From Lysobacteraceae bacterium (GTDB taxonomy: Bacteria; Pseudomonadota; Gammaproteobacteria; Xanthomonadales; Xanthomonadaceae): DNA of 42,028 nucleotides. The notes under the pieces are model-generated. The model was not told where the DNA came from. It did no database searches and saw nothing but the letters and a program-made list of their open reading frames with translations. Within the stretch, counting starts at the first letter, position 1. The number at the start of each line of letters is the position of its first letter. Shown here one piece after another: positions 25,637 to 32,584 of this stretch. The DNA is taken from assembly GCA_008015095.1 (NCBI GenBank), contig SSEV01000046.1, forward strand, positions 1 through 42,028. Reading direction: 5' to 3'. Position numbers and translations under genes: made by a program.

Positions 25637-26038
25637 TCATACAATCTGGACTCGAAGCCCGAGCAGCAGTTGGCGGACATATTCGCGCCGCAGATCATCG
25701 GGTTTGTAGAGCGCGAGAATCCGCGAGCCGCGGCACGAGGCGAGCAGGTCGATGTCGAGTACGCACTCGCCACTCCCACGCACCCGCCCGGCCTCGTCTT
25801 CGATGCTGCGCAGTTGTTGCTTCAATGCGTCGGGGGTAACCCGTGCGTCTGCCGCGATCCGCAGTGCGACATTCAGATAGCGCGCGCCGCCGGGATCACG
25901 GGTCCGCGCCACCCGACTGCAAGCGCGCAACTCGAATGCCGCATCCAGTCGCCGATAGGCCAGGCGCAGCATCTTTGCCCGATGGTGATTCGAACCGAGC
26001 ACCAGCAGATATTCTTGATGGCTGCCAGTATCGGTCAC
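25637..26038 (-). CDS. folK: short HPPK-like protein (folK type)
   Basis: A 133-residue protein with the core of 6-hydroxymethyl-7,8-dihydropterin pyrophosphokinase: LVLGSN at the start, CSRVARTRDPGGARYLNVALRI, LKQQLRSIEDEAGRVR, and the metal-binding VLDIDLL. It is shorter than usual (about 160). The conserved APRTxDLDI segment is reduced to ECVLDIDLL, and the PHP motif after it is replaced by LYKPDD. It overlaps folB by ATGA (26035-26038), so the two are co-translated. Either a diverged working HPPK or a degenerate second copy; a normal folK elsewhere in the genome would favour the latter. Confidence 0.65.
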   Translation of the reverse strand: MTDTGSHQEYLLVLGSNHHRAKMLRLAYRRLDAAFELRACSRVARTRDPGGARYLNVALRIAADARVTPDALKQQLRSIEDEAGRVRGSGECVLDIDLLASCRGSRILALYKPDDLRREYVRQLLLGLRVQIV

Positions 26039-26406
26039 GATATGCGCTCCCGTCGGATCGTCACGCCGACCGAATCGCAGCCCAGCGCGTGCGCGGCCCG
26101 CGGTTTACGCACCCGCACCCGCACCGCGCGCGCGCAGTCGAACTGCCGCAACAACTGCGCCGCCAACGCTGCGACCAGTGTGGCGAACAAGACGTAATGC
26201 GAAGCCTCGACGAACCGCTTCACTGCCGCGCAAACGCTGGCGTAATCGACCGCATCATTGAGATCGTCCTCGGCGGCGGCGGCGCGGTTGTCGACTTCGA
26301 GTTCGAGATCGAACAGCAAAGGCTGACGCGCATGGCGTTCCCAATCGTAGGCGCCGACCAGCGCTTCGGTTTCGAGTCCTTCGACGAAAACGATGTCCGC
26401 AGCCAT
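26035..26406 (-). CDS. folB: dihydroneopterin aldolase
   Basis: A 123-residue FolB: IVFVEGLETEALVGAYDWERHARQPLLFDLELEVD is the usual N-terminal stretch (Glu/Tyr of the pterin site in GAYDWER), then DLNDAVDYASVCAAVKRFVEA and ALAAQLLRQF, and the C-terminal strand VRVRVRKPRAAHALGCDSVGVTIRRER. It converts dihydroneopterin to 6-hydroxymethyl-dihydropterin and glycolaldehyde. I prefer ATG 26406 (AGGCG 5 nt upstream, normal length) to ATG 26418. It sits just after tsaD and overlaps the folK-like gene. Cytoplasmic. Confidence 0.88.
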   Translation of the reverse strand: MAADIVFVEGLETEALVGAYDWERHARQPLLFDLELEVDNRAAAAEDDLNDAVDYASVCAAVKRFVEASHYVLFATLVAALAAQLLRQFDCARAVRVRVRKPRAAHALGCDSVGVTIRRERIS

Positions 26407-26425
26407 GGGCGCCTGCATCGCGGGG

Positions 26426-27454
26426 TTATCCGACCGCCGGCAACGATGCCATATCCCACCGAGGGACGACAGGTATCGCTTCACCGTCGTGCTGGCCGGC
26501 CTGCAGCCGCAACGCGCCGGCGAAGGCGATCATCGCGCCGTTGTCGGTGCATAGCGCCGGACGCGGAAAACAGACCCGTCCACCGAATCCAGCCGTCATC
26601 TCGTGCAATTTCGCGCGCAGACGGCGATTGGCGCCAACGCCACCGGCCACCACCAATGTCCTGCAATCCGCCGCACGCAAAGCACGTTCGCATTTGATGG
26701 CCAGGGTGTCGACCACCGCATCTTCGAAACCACGGGCGATATCGGCCCGGGTGGCGTCGCTGCGGTCCGAATCCCGCCAGGCCAGCAACACCTGGGTCTT
26801 GAGGCCGCTGAAACTGAAGTCCAGGCCCGGACGATCGGTCATGGGTCGCGAGAAACGGAACACGCCAGGCTGTCCCCTCTCGGCCAGCGCCGCCAGCTGC
26901 GGCCCGCCCGGATAGGGCAGCCCCATCAGCTTTGCGGTCTTGTCGAAGGCTTCACCTGCGGCGTCGTCCAAGGTTTCTCCAAGCAGGCGATAACGCCCAA
27001 TCGCCTCTACGGCCACCAATTGAGTGTGACCACCGGACACTAGTAAGGCCACGAACGGGGGGTGGGGCGGATCATCTTCCATCAACGGCGCCAGCAGATG
27101 CCCCTCCATGTGGTGCACTCCGATCGCAGGCAGCTCCAGGGCCCACGCCAGGGCACGCGCCAGACCTGCCCCGACCAGTAAGGCCCCAACCAGCCCCGGA
27201 CCTGCGGTATAGGCCACGCCGTCCAATTCGGATACGCCTAGCCCAGCGTCAGCCAGCGTCTGGCGGATCAGCGGCAAGAGCTTGCGGACATGGTCGCGAC
27301 TGGCCAGCTCGGGCACTACGCCGCCATATTCGGCATGTAAGGCGATCTGGCTGTAAACCGCATGCGCACGCAGGCCGGTCACGCCGGGAAGACCGGTGTC
27401 GTAGACGGCCACGCCGGTTTCGTCGCAGGAGGTTTCGATACCAAGGACTTTCAT
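26426..27454 (-). CDS. tsaD: tRNA threonylcarbamoyladenosine transferase
   Basis: A 342-residue Kae1/TsaD protein starting at ATG 27454 ([16 protein letters not shown]). It carries the metal motif H115-x3-H119 (HHMEGH), the GxGG-type nucleotide loops ([30 protein letters not shown]), [10 protein letters not shown] and [13 protein letters not shown], and CTDNGAMIA near the end. With TsaB and TsaE it moves the threonylcarbamoyl group onto A37 of ANN-decoding tRNAs. It is divergent from rpsU with 134 bp between them, the common gammaproteobacterial order. Confidence 0.96.
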   Translation of the reverse strand: MKVLGIETSCDETGVAVYDTGLPGVTGLRAHAVYSQIALHAEYGGVVPELASRDHVRKLLPLIRQTLADAGLGVSELDGVAYTAGPGLVGALLVGAGLARALAWALELPAIGVHHMEGHLLAPLMEDDPPHPPFVALLVSGGHTQLVAVEAIGRYRLLGETLDDAAGEAFDKTAKLMGLPYPGGPQLAALAERGQPGVFRFSRPMTDRPGLDFSFSGLKTQVLLAWRDSDRSDATRADIARGFEDAVVDTLAIKCERALRAADCRTLVVAGGVGANRRLRAKLHEMTAGFGGRVCFPRPALCTDNGAMIAFAGALRLQAGQHDGEAIPVVPRWDMASLPAVG

Positions 27455-27510
27455 GCGCGCCAAAAGGACAGAGGGAGATTCGGGCCAGAGCGGGAAGCCT
27501 CCATGGCCGG

Positions 27511-27540
27511 TTGCGCCGGCCCGAGGGCGGCCGTTATCAT
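27511..27540 (+). promoter_or_regulatory. candidate rpsU promoter
   Basis: TTGCGC (27511-27516) and TATCAT (27535-27540) with an 18-bp spacer lie 48 bp before the rpsU ATG in the tsaD-rpsU divergent region. The -10 is a 5 of 6 match. Confidence 0.45.
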
Positions 27541-27588
27541 ACGCGGCTCGCCCGGACAGACCCGGGCAGATTCCTATCCGAGACCCTT

Positions 27589-27804
27589 ATGCCCAGCGTC
27601 AAAGTCCGCGAAAACGAGCCCTTCGAGTTTGCACTGCGCCGCTTCAAGCGCACCTGCGAAAAAGCCGGCGTCCTCGCCGAAGTCCGCAAGCGCGAGTTCT
27701 ACGAGAAGCCGACCCAGGAGCGCAAGCGCAAGGCCGCCGCCGCGGTGAAGCGTCAGGCCCGCCGCAGCTCCCGCGACGCGACCAAACGCCAACGCTTGTA
27801 CTGA
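27589..27804 (+). CDS. rpsU: 30S ribosomal protein bS21
   Basis: A 71-residue bS21 starting [20 protein letters not shown] and ending KRQRLY: full length and strongly basic, with the usual [18 protein letters not shown] core. It is part of the small ribosomal subunit and helps base pairing at translation starts. It is the first gene of the macromolecular-synthesis region and is followed by a terminator-like hairpin, then yqeY. Confidence 0.97.
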   Translation: MPSVKVRENEPFEFALRRFKRTCEKAGVLAEVRKREFYEKPTQERKRKAAAAVKRQARRSSRDATKRQRLY

Positions 27805-27849
27805 TCGCCGGTCGACCGTCTCCGGGCGGTGCCGAGCCAGAGAGATCCC

Positions 27850-27882
27850 AAAGCCGGCCGCGCGCAGCGCTGCCGGCTTTTC
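27850..27882 (+). terminator. terminator after rpsU
   Basis: A 9-bp stem (27850-27858 with 27872-27880) with a 13-nt GC-rich loop is followed by a short T-run. It lies 46 bp after the rpsU stop and probably lowers expression of the downstream yqeY and dnaG relative to rpsU, as known for the rpsU-dnaG-rpoD operon. Confidence 0.65.
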
Positions 27883-27989
27883 CGTTTTCGATCACCGGCG
27901 ATTCTCCGCCCCACCCGATTCACCCAAACCCGACCACGCCCCCCACGAGATTCCGACCTATGTCTGGGTCGGCGCCACGGAGCCAGACC

Positions 27990-28436
27990 ATGAGCCTCAA
28001 GCAACGCATCACCGACGATATGAAAGCCGCAATGAAGGCTGGCGAGAAAGAACGCCTCGGCACGATCCGGCTGATCCTGGCCGACATCAAACGCAAAGAA
28101 GTCGACGAGCGCATCGAGATGGACGATGCCCAAGTACTCGCGGTGCTGGAGAAAGCGCTCAAGCAACGCAAGGACTCGGTCTCGCAGTACGAGGCCGCTG
28201 GCCGTGAAGAACTAGCCGCCGCCGAACGCGCCGAGATCGTAGTGATCGAACACTACCTGCCGGCCAAACTCGGCGCCGCCGAGATCTCCGCGGCCATCGA
28301 AGCGGCCATCGCCGAAACCGGCGCCCAGGGCCCGGCGGATATGGGCAAGTTGATGGGCGTACTCAAACCACGGCTGGCCGGTCAGGCCGATATGGGTGAA
28401 GTCTCGAAGCTGATCAAGCAGCGTCTTGCTGGTTGA
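27990..28436 (+). CDS. yqeY: GatB/YqeY domain protein
   Basis: A 148-residue YqeY protein (MSLKQRITDDMKAAMKAGEK start; LGTIRLILADIKRKEVDER; then KQRKDSVSQYEAAGREELAAAE and IEHYLPAKL, and GKLMGVLKPRLAGQADMG near the end). It resembles the tail domain of the GatB amidotransferase subunit that binds tRNA; its own role is not established. Its place between rpsU and dnaG is common in Xanthomonadaceae. The ATG at 27990 opens the conserved start; a longer frame upstream is out of family length. Confidence 0.92.
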   Translation: MSLKQRITDDMKAAMKAGEKERLGTIRLILADIKRKEVDERIEMDDAQVLAVLEKALKQRKDSVSQYEAAGREELAAAERAEIVVIEHYLPAKLGAAEISAAIEAAIAETGAQGPADMGKLMGVLKPRLAGQADMGEVSKLIKQRLAG

Positions 28437-28452
28437 GCCGATAACCGTACGC

Positions 28453-28959
28453 ATGACCACGACCGGCGACCACGAAATTCGCATCCGTGCAGGCGAGCGC
28501 ACGGACGTCGGGGCGATCCTGGCCCTGATCCGCGACCTGGCCGAATACGAAAAACTCGCGCACGAAGTCGTCGCCGACGAGACCGGGCTGGCCGAACGCT
28601 TGTTCGGCGCACGGCCCTATGCGGAAACGCTCATCGCCGAAGTCGATGGCGAAGTCGCCGGTTTCGCGCTGTTCTTCCATAATTTCTCGACTTTCCTCGG
28701 CAAGCCCGGTCTGTATCTCGAAGATCTGTTCGTGCGCCCCGCCTATCGCGGTCTGGGCCTGGGCAAGCGATTGATGACGCGTCTGGCGCGGGTCGCGCTG
28801 GAACGTGACTGCGGCCGCTTCGAGTGGTCGGTGCTGGACTGGAACACGCCCGCGATCGGTTTCTACCGCAGCCTCGGCGCATTGGGCATGGACGAATGGA
28901 CCGTGCAGCGCGTCAGCGGCGAGGCATTAAGGACTCTCGCCGCGCAAGACGACACATGA
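28453..28959 (+). CDS. GNAT family N-acetyltransferase
   Basis: A 168-residue GNAT: IRAGERTDVGAILALIRDLAEYEKLAHEV at the start, YLEDLFVRPAYRGLGLGKRLM (acetyl-CoA loop R-G-L-G-L-G-K), and FEWSVLDWNTPAIGFYRSLGA near the end. The pattern is that of the diamine/thialysine N-acetyltransferase group (SSAT-like). The true substrate is not shown. The gene starts 16 bp after the yqeY stop and is probably co-transcribed with it. Confidence 0.85.
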   Translation: MTTTGDHEIRIRAGERTDVGAILALIRDLAEYEKLAHEVVADETGLAERLFGARPYAETLIAEVDGEVAGFALFFHNFSTFLGKPGLYLEDLFVRPAYRGLGLGKRLMTRLARVALERDCGRFEWSVLDWNTPAIGFYRSLGALGMDEWTVQRVSGEALRTLAAQDDT

Positions 28960-29139
28960 TGTTGTCCCAACCATGATCCGTCTCCTTCAAACCGACGCCA
29001 ACCACCGTTCGGTCCTGCCGCCGATGATCTCAGCGTATCGGCGCTTCGGAAACATGATGCATTCTGTCGAAAGGGTCGGACCACGGCTGCCGCGACTGTT
29101 GACGACGGGAGGGCGGGCAGGCTGTTTTTCAGCAACCGG

Positions 29140-29167
29140 CCATGGACAGCGCGCCATGGACAGCGCG
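29140..29167. repeat. tandem duplication of a 14-bp unit
   Basis: CCATGGACAGCGCG occurs twice without a gap (29140-29153 and 29154-29167). Looks like a simple slippage duplication. Confidence 0.7.
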
Positions 29168-29300
29168 TTGAGATCCGACAGATCCCGCTCTCGGCAAGGC
29201 CCTGTGAACGCGATTCGGGGACATTGCGCGACTATGCCGAGGGCGCGTGGCAAGAAAGAGCGAGGGCGTGAAGGTCGATCCATGACCGAGCGATGACGCC

Positions 29301-29379
29301 GCGGCGTGCCCGCGGGCGCGGGGCGTGCAACGCCTTGCCGGCGGCAAGCTCAAGCGATCCGCGCCCGCGGGCACGCCGC
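29301..29379. repeat. branched inverted repeat upstream of dnaG
   Basis: Bases 29301-29321 are exactly complementary in reverse to 29359-29379 (21 bp). The 37-nt interior holds two further perfect hairpins: GGCGT-GCA-ACGCC (29322-29334) and TTGCC-n3-GGCAA (29335-29339 with 29343-29347). As RNA this folds into a three-way junction of 79 nt; as DNA it could extrude a cruciform. It ends 87 bp before the dnaG ATG. It may be a REP/MITE-like element, a transcript-end structure or a structured RNA. Confidence 0.75.
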
Positions 29380-29466
29380 TGAATTCGCAACGCAATGCAC
29401 CCGAATCCCGAACAGCGTTGACAGGCCAAGGCGCCAGGGCGCCGATTCGATGGCATCCTAGGCGGC

Positions 29467-31194
29467 ATGGCCCGCATCCCCGACGCCTTCATCGACGACC
29501 TGCTCGCCCGTACCGACATCGTCGAGCTGATCGGGTCGCGCGTGCCGCTGAAGCGTCAGGGGCGCGAATATTCCGCACGTTGCCCGTTCCACGACGAGCG
29601 CTCGCCTTCATTCACGGTGTCGCCGACCAAACAGTTCTACCACTGCTTCGGCTGCGGCGCGCACGGCACCGCGATCAGCTTCCTGATGAATTACGATCGG
29701 CTCGAATTCATCGATGCGATCGACGAACTGGCCAAGCGCGTCGGCATGGAGATCCCGCGCGACACCCAGCAGCGCAACATCAACCCAGACAGCCAGGACC
29801 AGTACGCGGCCCTGGAAGCGGCGAGCAAGTTCTTTCAGCGCCAGCTCGCGCTCAGCGAGAAAGCGCGCGCGTATTTCGAGCGCCGCGGGGTCGATGCCGA
29901 CACCTGGGCGCGCTTCGGTCTGGGGTATGCGCCTGATGGTTTCTCGGCGTTGCGCGACGCGCTCGGCACCGACGAACGGCGGATGAAACTGCTCGAACGC
30001 GTCGGCCTGTTCTCGCGCAACGACAAGGGGCATGTCTACGACAAGTTCCGCGACCGGGTGATGTTCCCGATCCACGATCGCCGCGGCCGCACTATCGCCT
30101 TCGGCGGTCGCGTGCTTGATCCCGAGGATTCGCCGAAGTATCTGAACTCGCCAGAGACCGCGCTGTTCCACAAGGGCCGCGAACTCTACGGACTGTGGCA
30201 GGTGCGGCAGGCGAACACCAGAATCGAACGGCTGATCGTAGTCGAGGGCTACATGGACGTGATCGCGCTGTTCCAGCACGGCATCCCACAGGCCGTGGCG
30301 ACGCTCGGCACCGCAACCACGCCGGACCATGCCGAATTGCTGTTCCGCAACGCGCCGGATGTGTATTTCTGTTTCGACGGCGACGCCGCCGGCCGTCGTG
30401 CCGCGAGCAAGGCGATGGAGTCGGTGCTGCCGCGAATGAAGGACGGACGCCAGGCCTTCTTCCTGTTCCTGCCCGATGGCGAAGACCCGGACAGTCTGGT
30501 CCGGCACGAGGGCGCATCGGGCTTCGACACCCGCCTGCAGCACGCCACGCCCTTATCGCAGTTTTTCTACGACGATATGGGCAAGGACGTGAACCTGTCG
30601 ACGCTCGATGGTAAAGCGCGATTGGCCGAGCGCGCGAAACCGTTACTGGCGCAAATTCCCGATGGCGCGTTCGGCGATCTGATGCGCCAACGACTGACCG
30701 AAATCACCGGTGTCGGCGCGCGCGCGCCTGAATCGCAGACGCCACAGGTGCGGAAGCGGCCTGCATCGGCGCAAACACAAAAGCGCAGCTTGGTCCGCGG
30801 CGTCATCGCTCTGCTGCTGCAGCAACCCGCGCTGGCGCTGGAGTTGCAACCTCCCTACACCTTCAACGCCTTGCGCCAACCAGGCATTCCATTGCTCGCG
30901 GAGTTGATCGCCCTCATCCGCGATCGTCCCGAGATCACGGTCGGCGCTCTGCTTGAGCATTTCGCCGAGCGCGAGGAATCCACGGCCCTGCAGAAACTGG
31001 CTTCGCAGGCGTTGCCTGGTGAAGAGTCGCTATGGCGCGACGAATTTCTCGATGCCATGGCGCAGTTGGAAAAACAGACGCTGCAGCAGCGGATCGACGA
31101 GCTGTTGGCGAAACAGCGTGAGGCTGGCCTCGACGACCACGACAAGGCCGAATTACGTAACTTGCTGCAAACCCGTCTGCAGACTGCGCGTTGA
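29467..31194 (+). CDS. dnaG: DNA primase
   Basis: A 575-residue DnaG. The N-terminal zinc ribbon has C39, H42, C60 and C63 (CPFHDERSPSF ... YHCFGCGAHGTAI). The RNA polymerase domain follows (GLGYAPDGFSAL, DKFRDRVMFPIHDRRGRTIAFGGRVL, SPKYLNSPETALFHKGRELYGL). The Toprim motifs are VVEGYMDVIAL and FCFDGDAAGRRAASKAMES. The C-terminal helical domain (about 430-575) should bind the DnaB helicase. It makes the RNA primers for replication. AGGCGG precedes the ATG. In the classical operon rpoD follows; here the next gene is a dipeptidase on the other strand. Confidence 0.96.
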   Translation: MARIPDAFIDDLLARTDIVELIGSRVPLKRQGREYSARCPFHDERSPSFTVSPTKQFYHCFGCGAHGTAISFLMNYDRLEFIDAIDELAKRVGMEIPRDTQQRNINPDSQDQYAALEAASKFFQRQLALSEKARAYFERRGVDADTWARFGLGYAPDGFSALRDALGTDERRMKLLERVGLFSRNDKGHVYDKFRDRVMFPIHDRRGRTIAFGGRVLDPEDSPKYLNSPETALFHKGRELYGLWQVRQANTRIERLIVVEGYMDVIALFQHGIPQAVATLGTATTPDHAELLFRNAPDVYFCFDGDAAGRRAASKAMESVLPRMKDGRQAFFLFLPDGEDPDSLVRHEGASGFDTRLQHATPLSQFFYDDMGKDVNLSTLDGKARLAERAKPLLAQIPDGAFGDLMRQRLTEITGVGARAPESQTPQVRKRPASAQTQKRSLVRGVIALLLQQPALALELQPPYTFNALRQPGIPLLAELIALIRDRPEITVGALLEHFAEREESTALQKLASQALPGEESLWRDEFLDAMAQLEKQTLQQRIDELLAKQREAGLDDHDKAELRNLLQTRLQTAR

Positions 31195-31210
31195 TGCGGC
31201 TCGAAGTCCC

Positions 31211-31245
31211 GTAGGGCGGATCGAACGAAGCGGAACCCCGCCGCC
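31211..31245. repeat. REP-like element after dnaG
   Basis: GTAGGGCGGAT, then GAACGAAGCGG and CCCCGCCGCC form an imperfect hairpin headed by GTAG, like the GTAG-type repetitive extragenic palindromes found in Stenotrophomonas and relatives. It lies between the converging dnaG and dipeptidase genes. Only one copy is seen in the window. Confidence 0.35.
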
Positions 31246-31307
31246 ATAACCTGCCGGCGCGACGTGCATCCGTCTGAACCGGCGAATCGAAGCGGATCCG
31301 ACGTTGA

Positions 31308-32456
31308 CTACGCGTCCCCTCCACTTCCCCACACCTCTTCCATCACCCGCGCGAAATTCCCGCCGAGGATCTTCTCGATGCGTGCGTCGGAGTGGCCGCG
31401 CTTCGACAACAACATCGCCAGCCTGTCGAAACGGTCGGCCTGGTTGAGATCTGGGATGAAGGTGTAGAGATCAGCGGGGCGGCCACGCTGGAAGATGCCG
31501 TCCTCGACCGCATAAGCCACCCATTCGCGGTTATTCCTTTCGAATTCTGGCGTGCGTTCGATCGGCGCGATGCCGCTATCGGTGCCGATGCCGACATGAT
31601 CCTCACCGCAGACGTTCACGGCGTGCTCGATGTGGCGGATGACGTCGATCGCCATCGGTTGGGCATCGACGCGCAGGTAAGGCCAAAAAATGATGCCCGC
31701 AGCCCCACCCTTGTCGGCCAGCGCGCGCAGAGTGGCATCGTCGACGTTGCGCGGATGGTCGGCCAACGCACGGCAGCCGGTGTGGCTGATCAGCGCCGGC
31801 GCGCGCGACGCGGCGATGCCCTCGCGTATGGTGCGCGGCGCGCCGTGGGCCAGGTCGACCACGATCCTCTCGGCGTTCAAGCGATCGACCACCTGACGTC
31901 CGTAATTGCTCAACCCGGCGTCGCCCGGCTCCATACAGCCGTCGCCGACGAGATTGCGGCGGTTGTGGGTGAGCTGGATCACACGTACGCCGCGCGCACG
32001 GAACATCGGGATACGCTCGATATCCTCGCCCAGCGGTTCTGTGCCCTGGAAGCCGTAGATCAGTCCGAGTTTGCCCTCTCGCCGCGCACGCCGGAGATCG
32101 GCGCCGTCGCGCACATGCAGCAAATATGCGGGATAGCGCGTGACAATCGACTCCCATGCGCCAATCGCGGCCTTGGTCGATTCGAACGCGGCGTCGTTCA
32201 TCCAGAATTTGCCGGAAGGCGCCAGGGTCAACACCACACCGGACAGACCGCAGTCGCGCACGGCGGCAAGTTCGGTCGCGATCGCCGGATCGTCCGGTTC
32301 GAGCCAGAACAGGCCGAGGCCGCCCGCGCCGTCGATAGCCATCGCCCCACGAAACCTCGGCCATGTCGGTATCCGTGGGTGGCGTGCAAACGCATCGGTC
32401 AGCCCCAGCAACGCCAGGCTGCCGATGCCCGTCAATATGCCGCGTCTTGCGACCAT
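31308..32456 (-). CDS. M19-family (membrane dipeptidase-like) protein with altered metal site
   Basis: A 382-residue protein. The start at 32456 is chosen for GGAG 7 nt upstream. ARRGILTGIGSLALLGL is a Tat-like signal without the full twin-Arg consensus. The body is M19: YGFQGTEPLGEDIERIPMFRARGVRVIQLTHNRRNLVGDGC, VVDLAHGAP, PALISHTGCRALADHPRNVDDATLRALA and EDHVGIGTDSG. The two zinc histidines of the middle region (in LAHG and SHTG) are kept. The N-terminal HxD motif is missing (AIDGAGGLG in its place) and the bridging Glu appears to be Gln (FQGTE). It may have a changed metal site or another reaction; simple dipeptidase activity is uncertain. Divergent from the S9 peptidase gene. Confidence 0.8.
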   Translation of the reverse strand: MVARRGILTGIGSLALLGLTDAFARHPRIPTWPRFRGAMAIDGAGGLGLFWLEPDDPAIATELAAVRDCGLSGVVLTLAPSGKFWMNDAAFESTKAAIGAWESIVTRYPAYLLHVRDGADLRRARREGKLGLIYGFQGTEPLGEDIERIPMFRARGVRVIQLTHNRRNLVGDGCMEPGDAGLSNYGRQVVDRLNAERIVVDLAHGAPRTIREGIAASRAPALISHTGCRALADHPRNVDDATLRALADKGGAAGIIFWPYLRVDAQPMAIDVIRHIEHAVNVCGEDHVGIGTDSGIAPIERTPEFERNNREWVAYAVEDGIFQRGRPADLYTFIPDLNQADRFDRLAMLLSKRGHSDARIEKILGGNFARVMEEVWGSGGDA

Positions 32457-32487
32457 CGGAGATCTCCATGGCTGCATCGCAGCGGCC

Positions 32488-32549
32488 AGTATAGGCGCCG
32501 CCGGGCATGACTTCCGGCCAAGTCCCGGCCACCACGCACAGGCTATGCT
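32488..32549. promoter_or_regulatory. divergent -10 elements of dipeptidase and S9 peptidase genes
   Basis: Minus-strand TATACT (32488-32493) lies 31 bp before the dipeptidase start at 32456. Plus-strand TATGCT (32544-32549) lies 35 bp before the S9 peptidase start. Both follow a Y-rich GCY context; -35 matches are weak. Confidence 0.4.
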
Positions 32550-32584
32550 CGCGGTCTGTCCGACCCTTGGTTCCGGAGCCGATC

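Larger units (their letters stand above)
28960..29466. other. 507-bp intergenic stretch before dnaG
   Basis: No convincing gene. It holds a tandem pair of 14-bp units (29140-29167) and a large branched inverted repeat (29301-29379), both listed separately. Confidence 0.6.

Noticed and set aside
28973-29296. 107-codon plus-strand frame before dnaG
   Set aside because: Rich in Arg/Gly/Ser with no family pattern, and it spans the tandem 14-bp duplication.
29301-29379. Reading the branched repeat as a tRNA
   Set aside because: The outer stem is 21 bp and only two inner arms exist; there is no anticodon arm, T-loop or CCA end.
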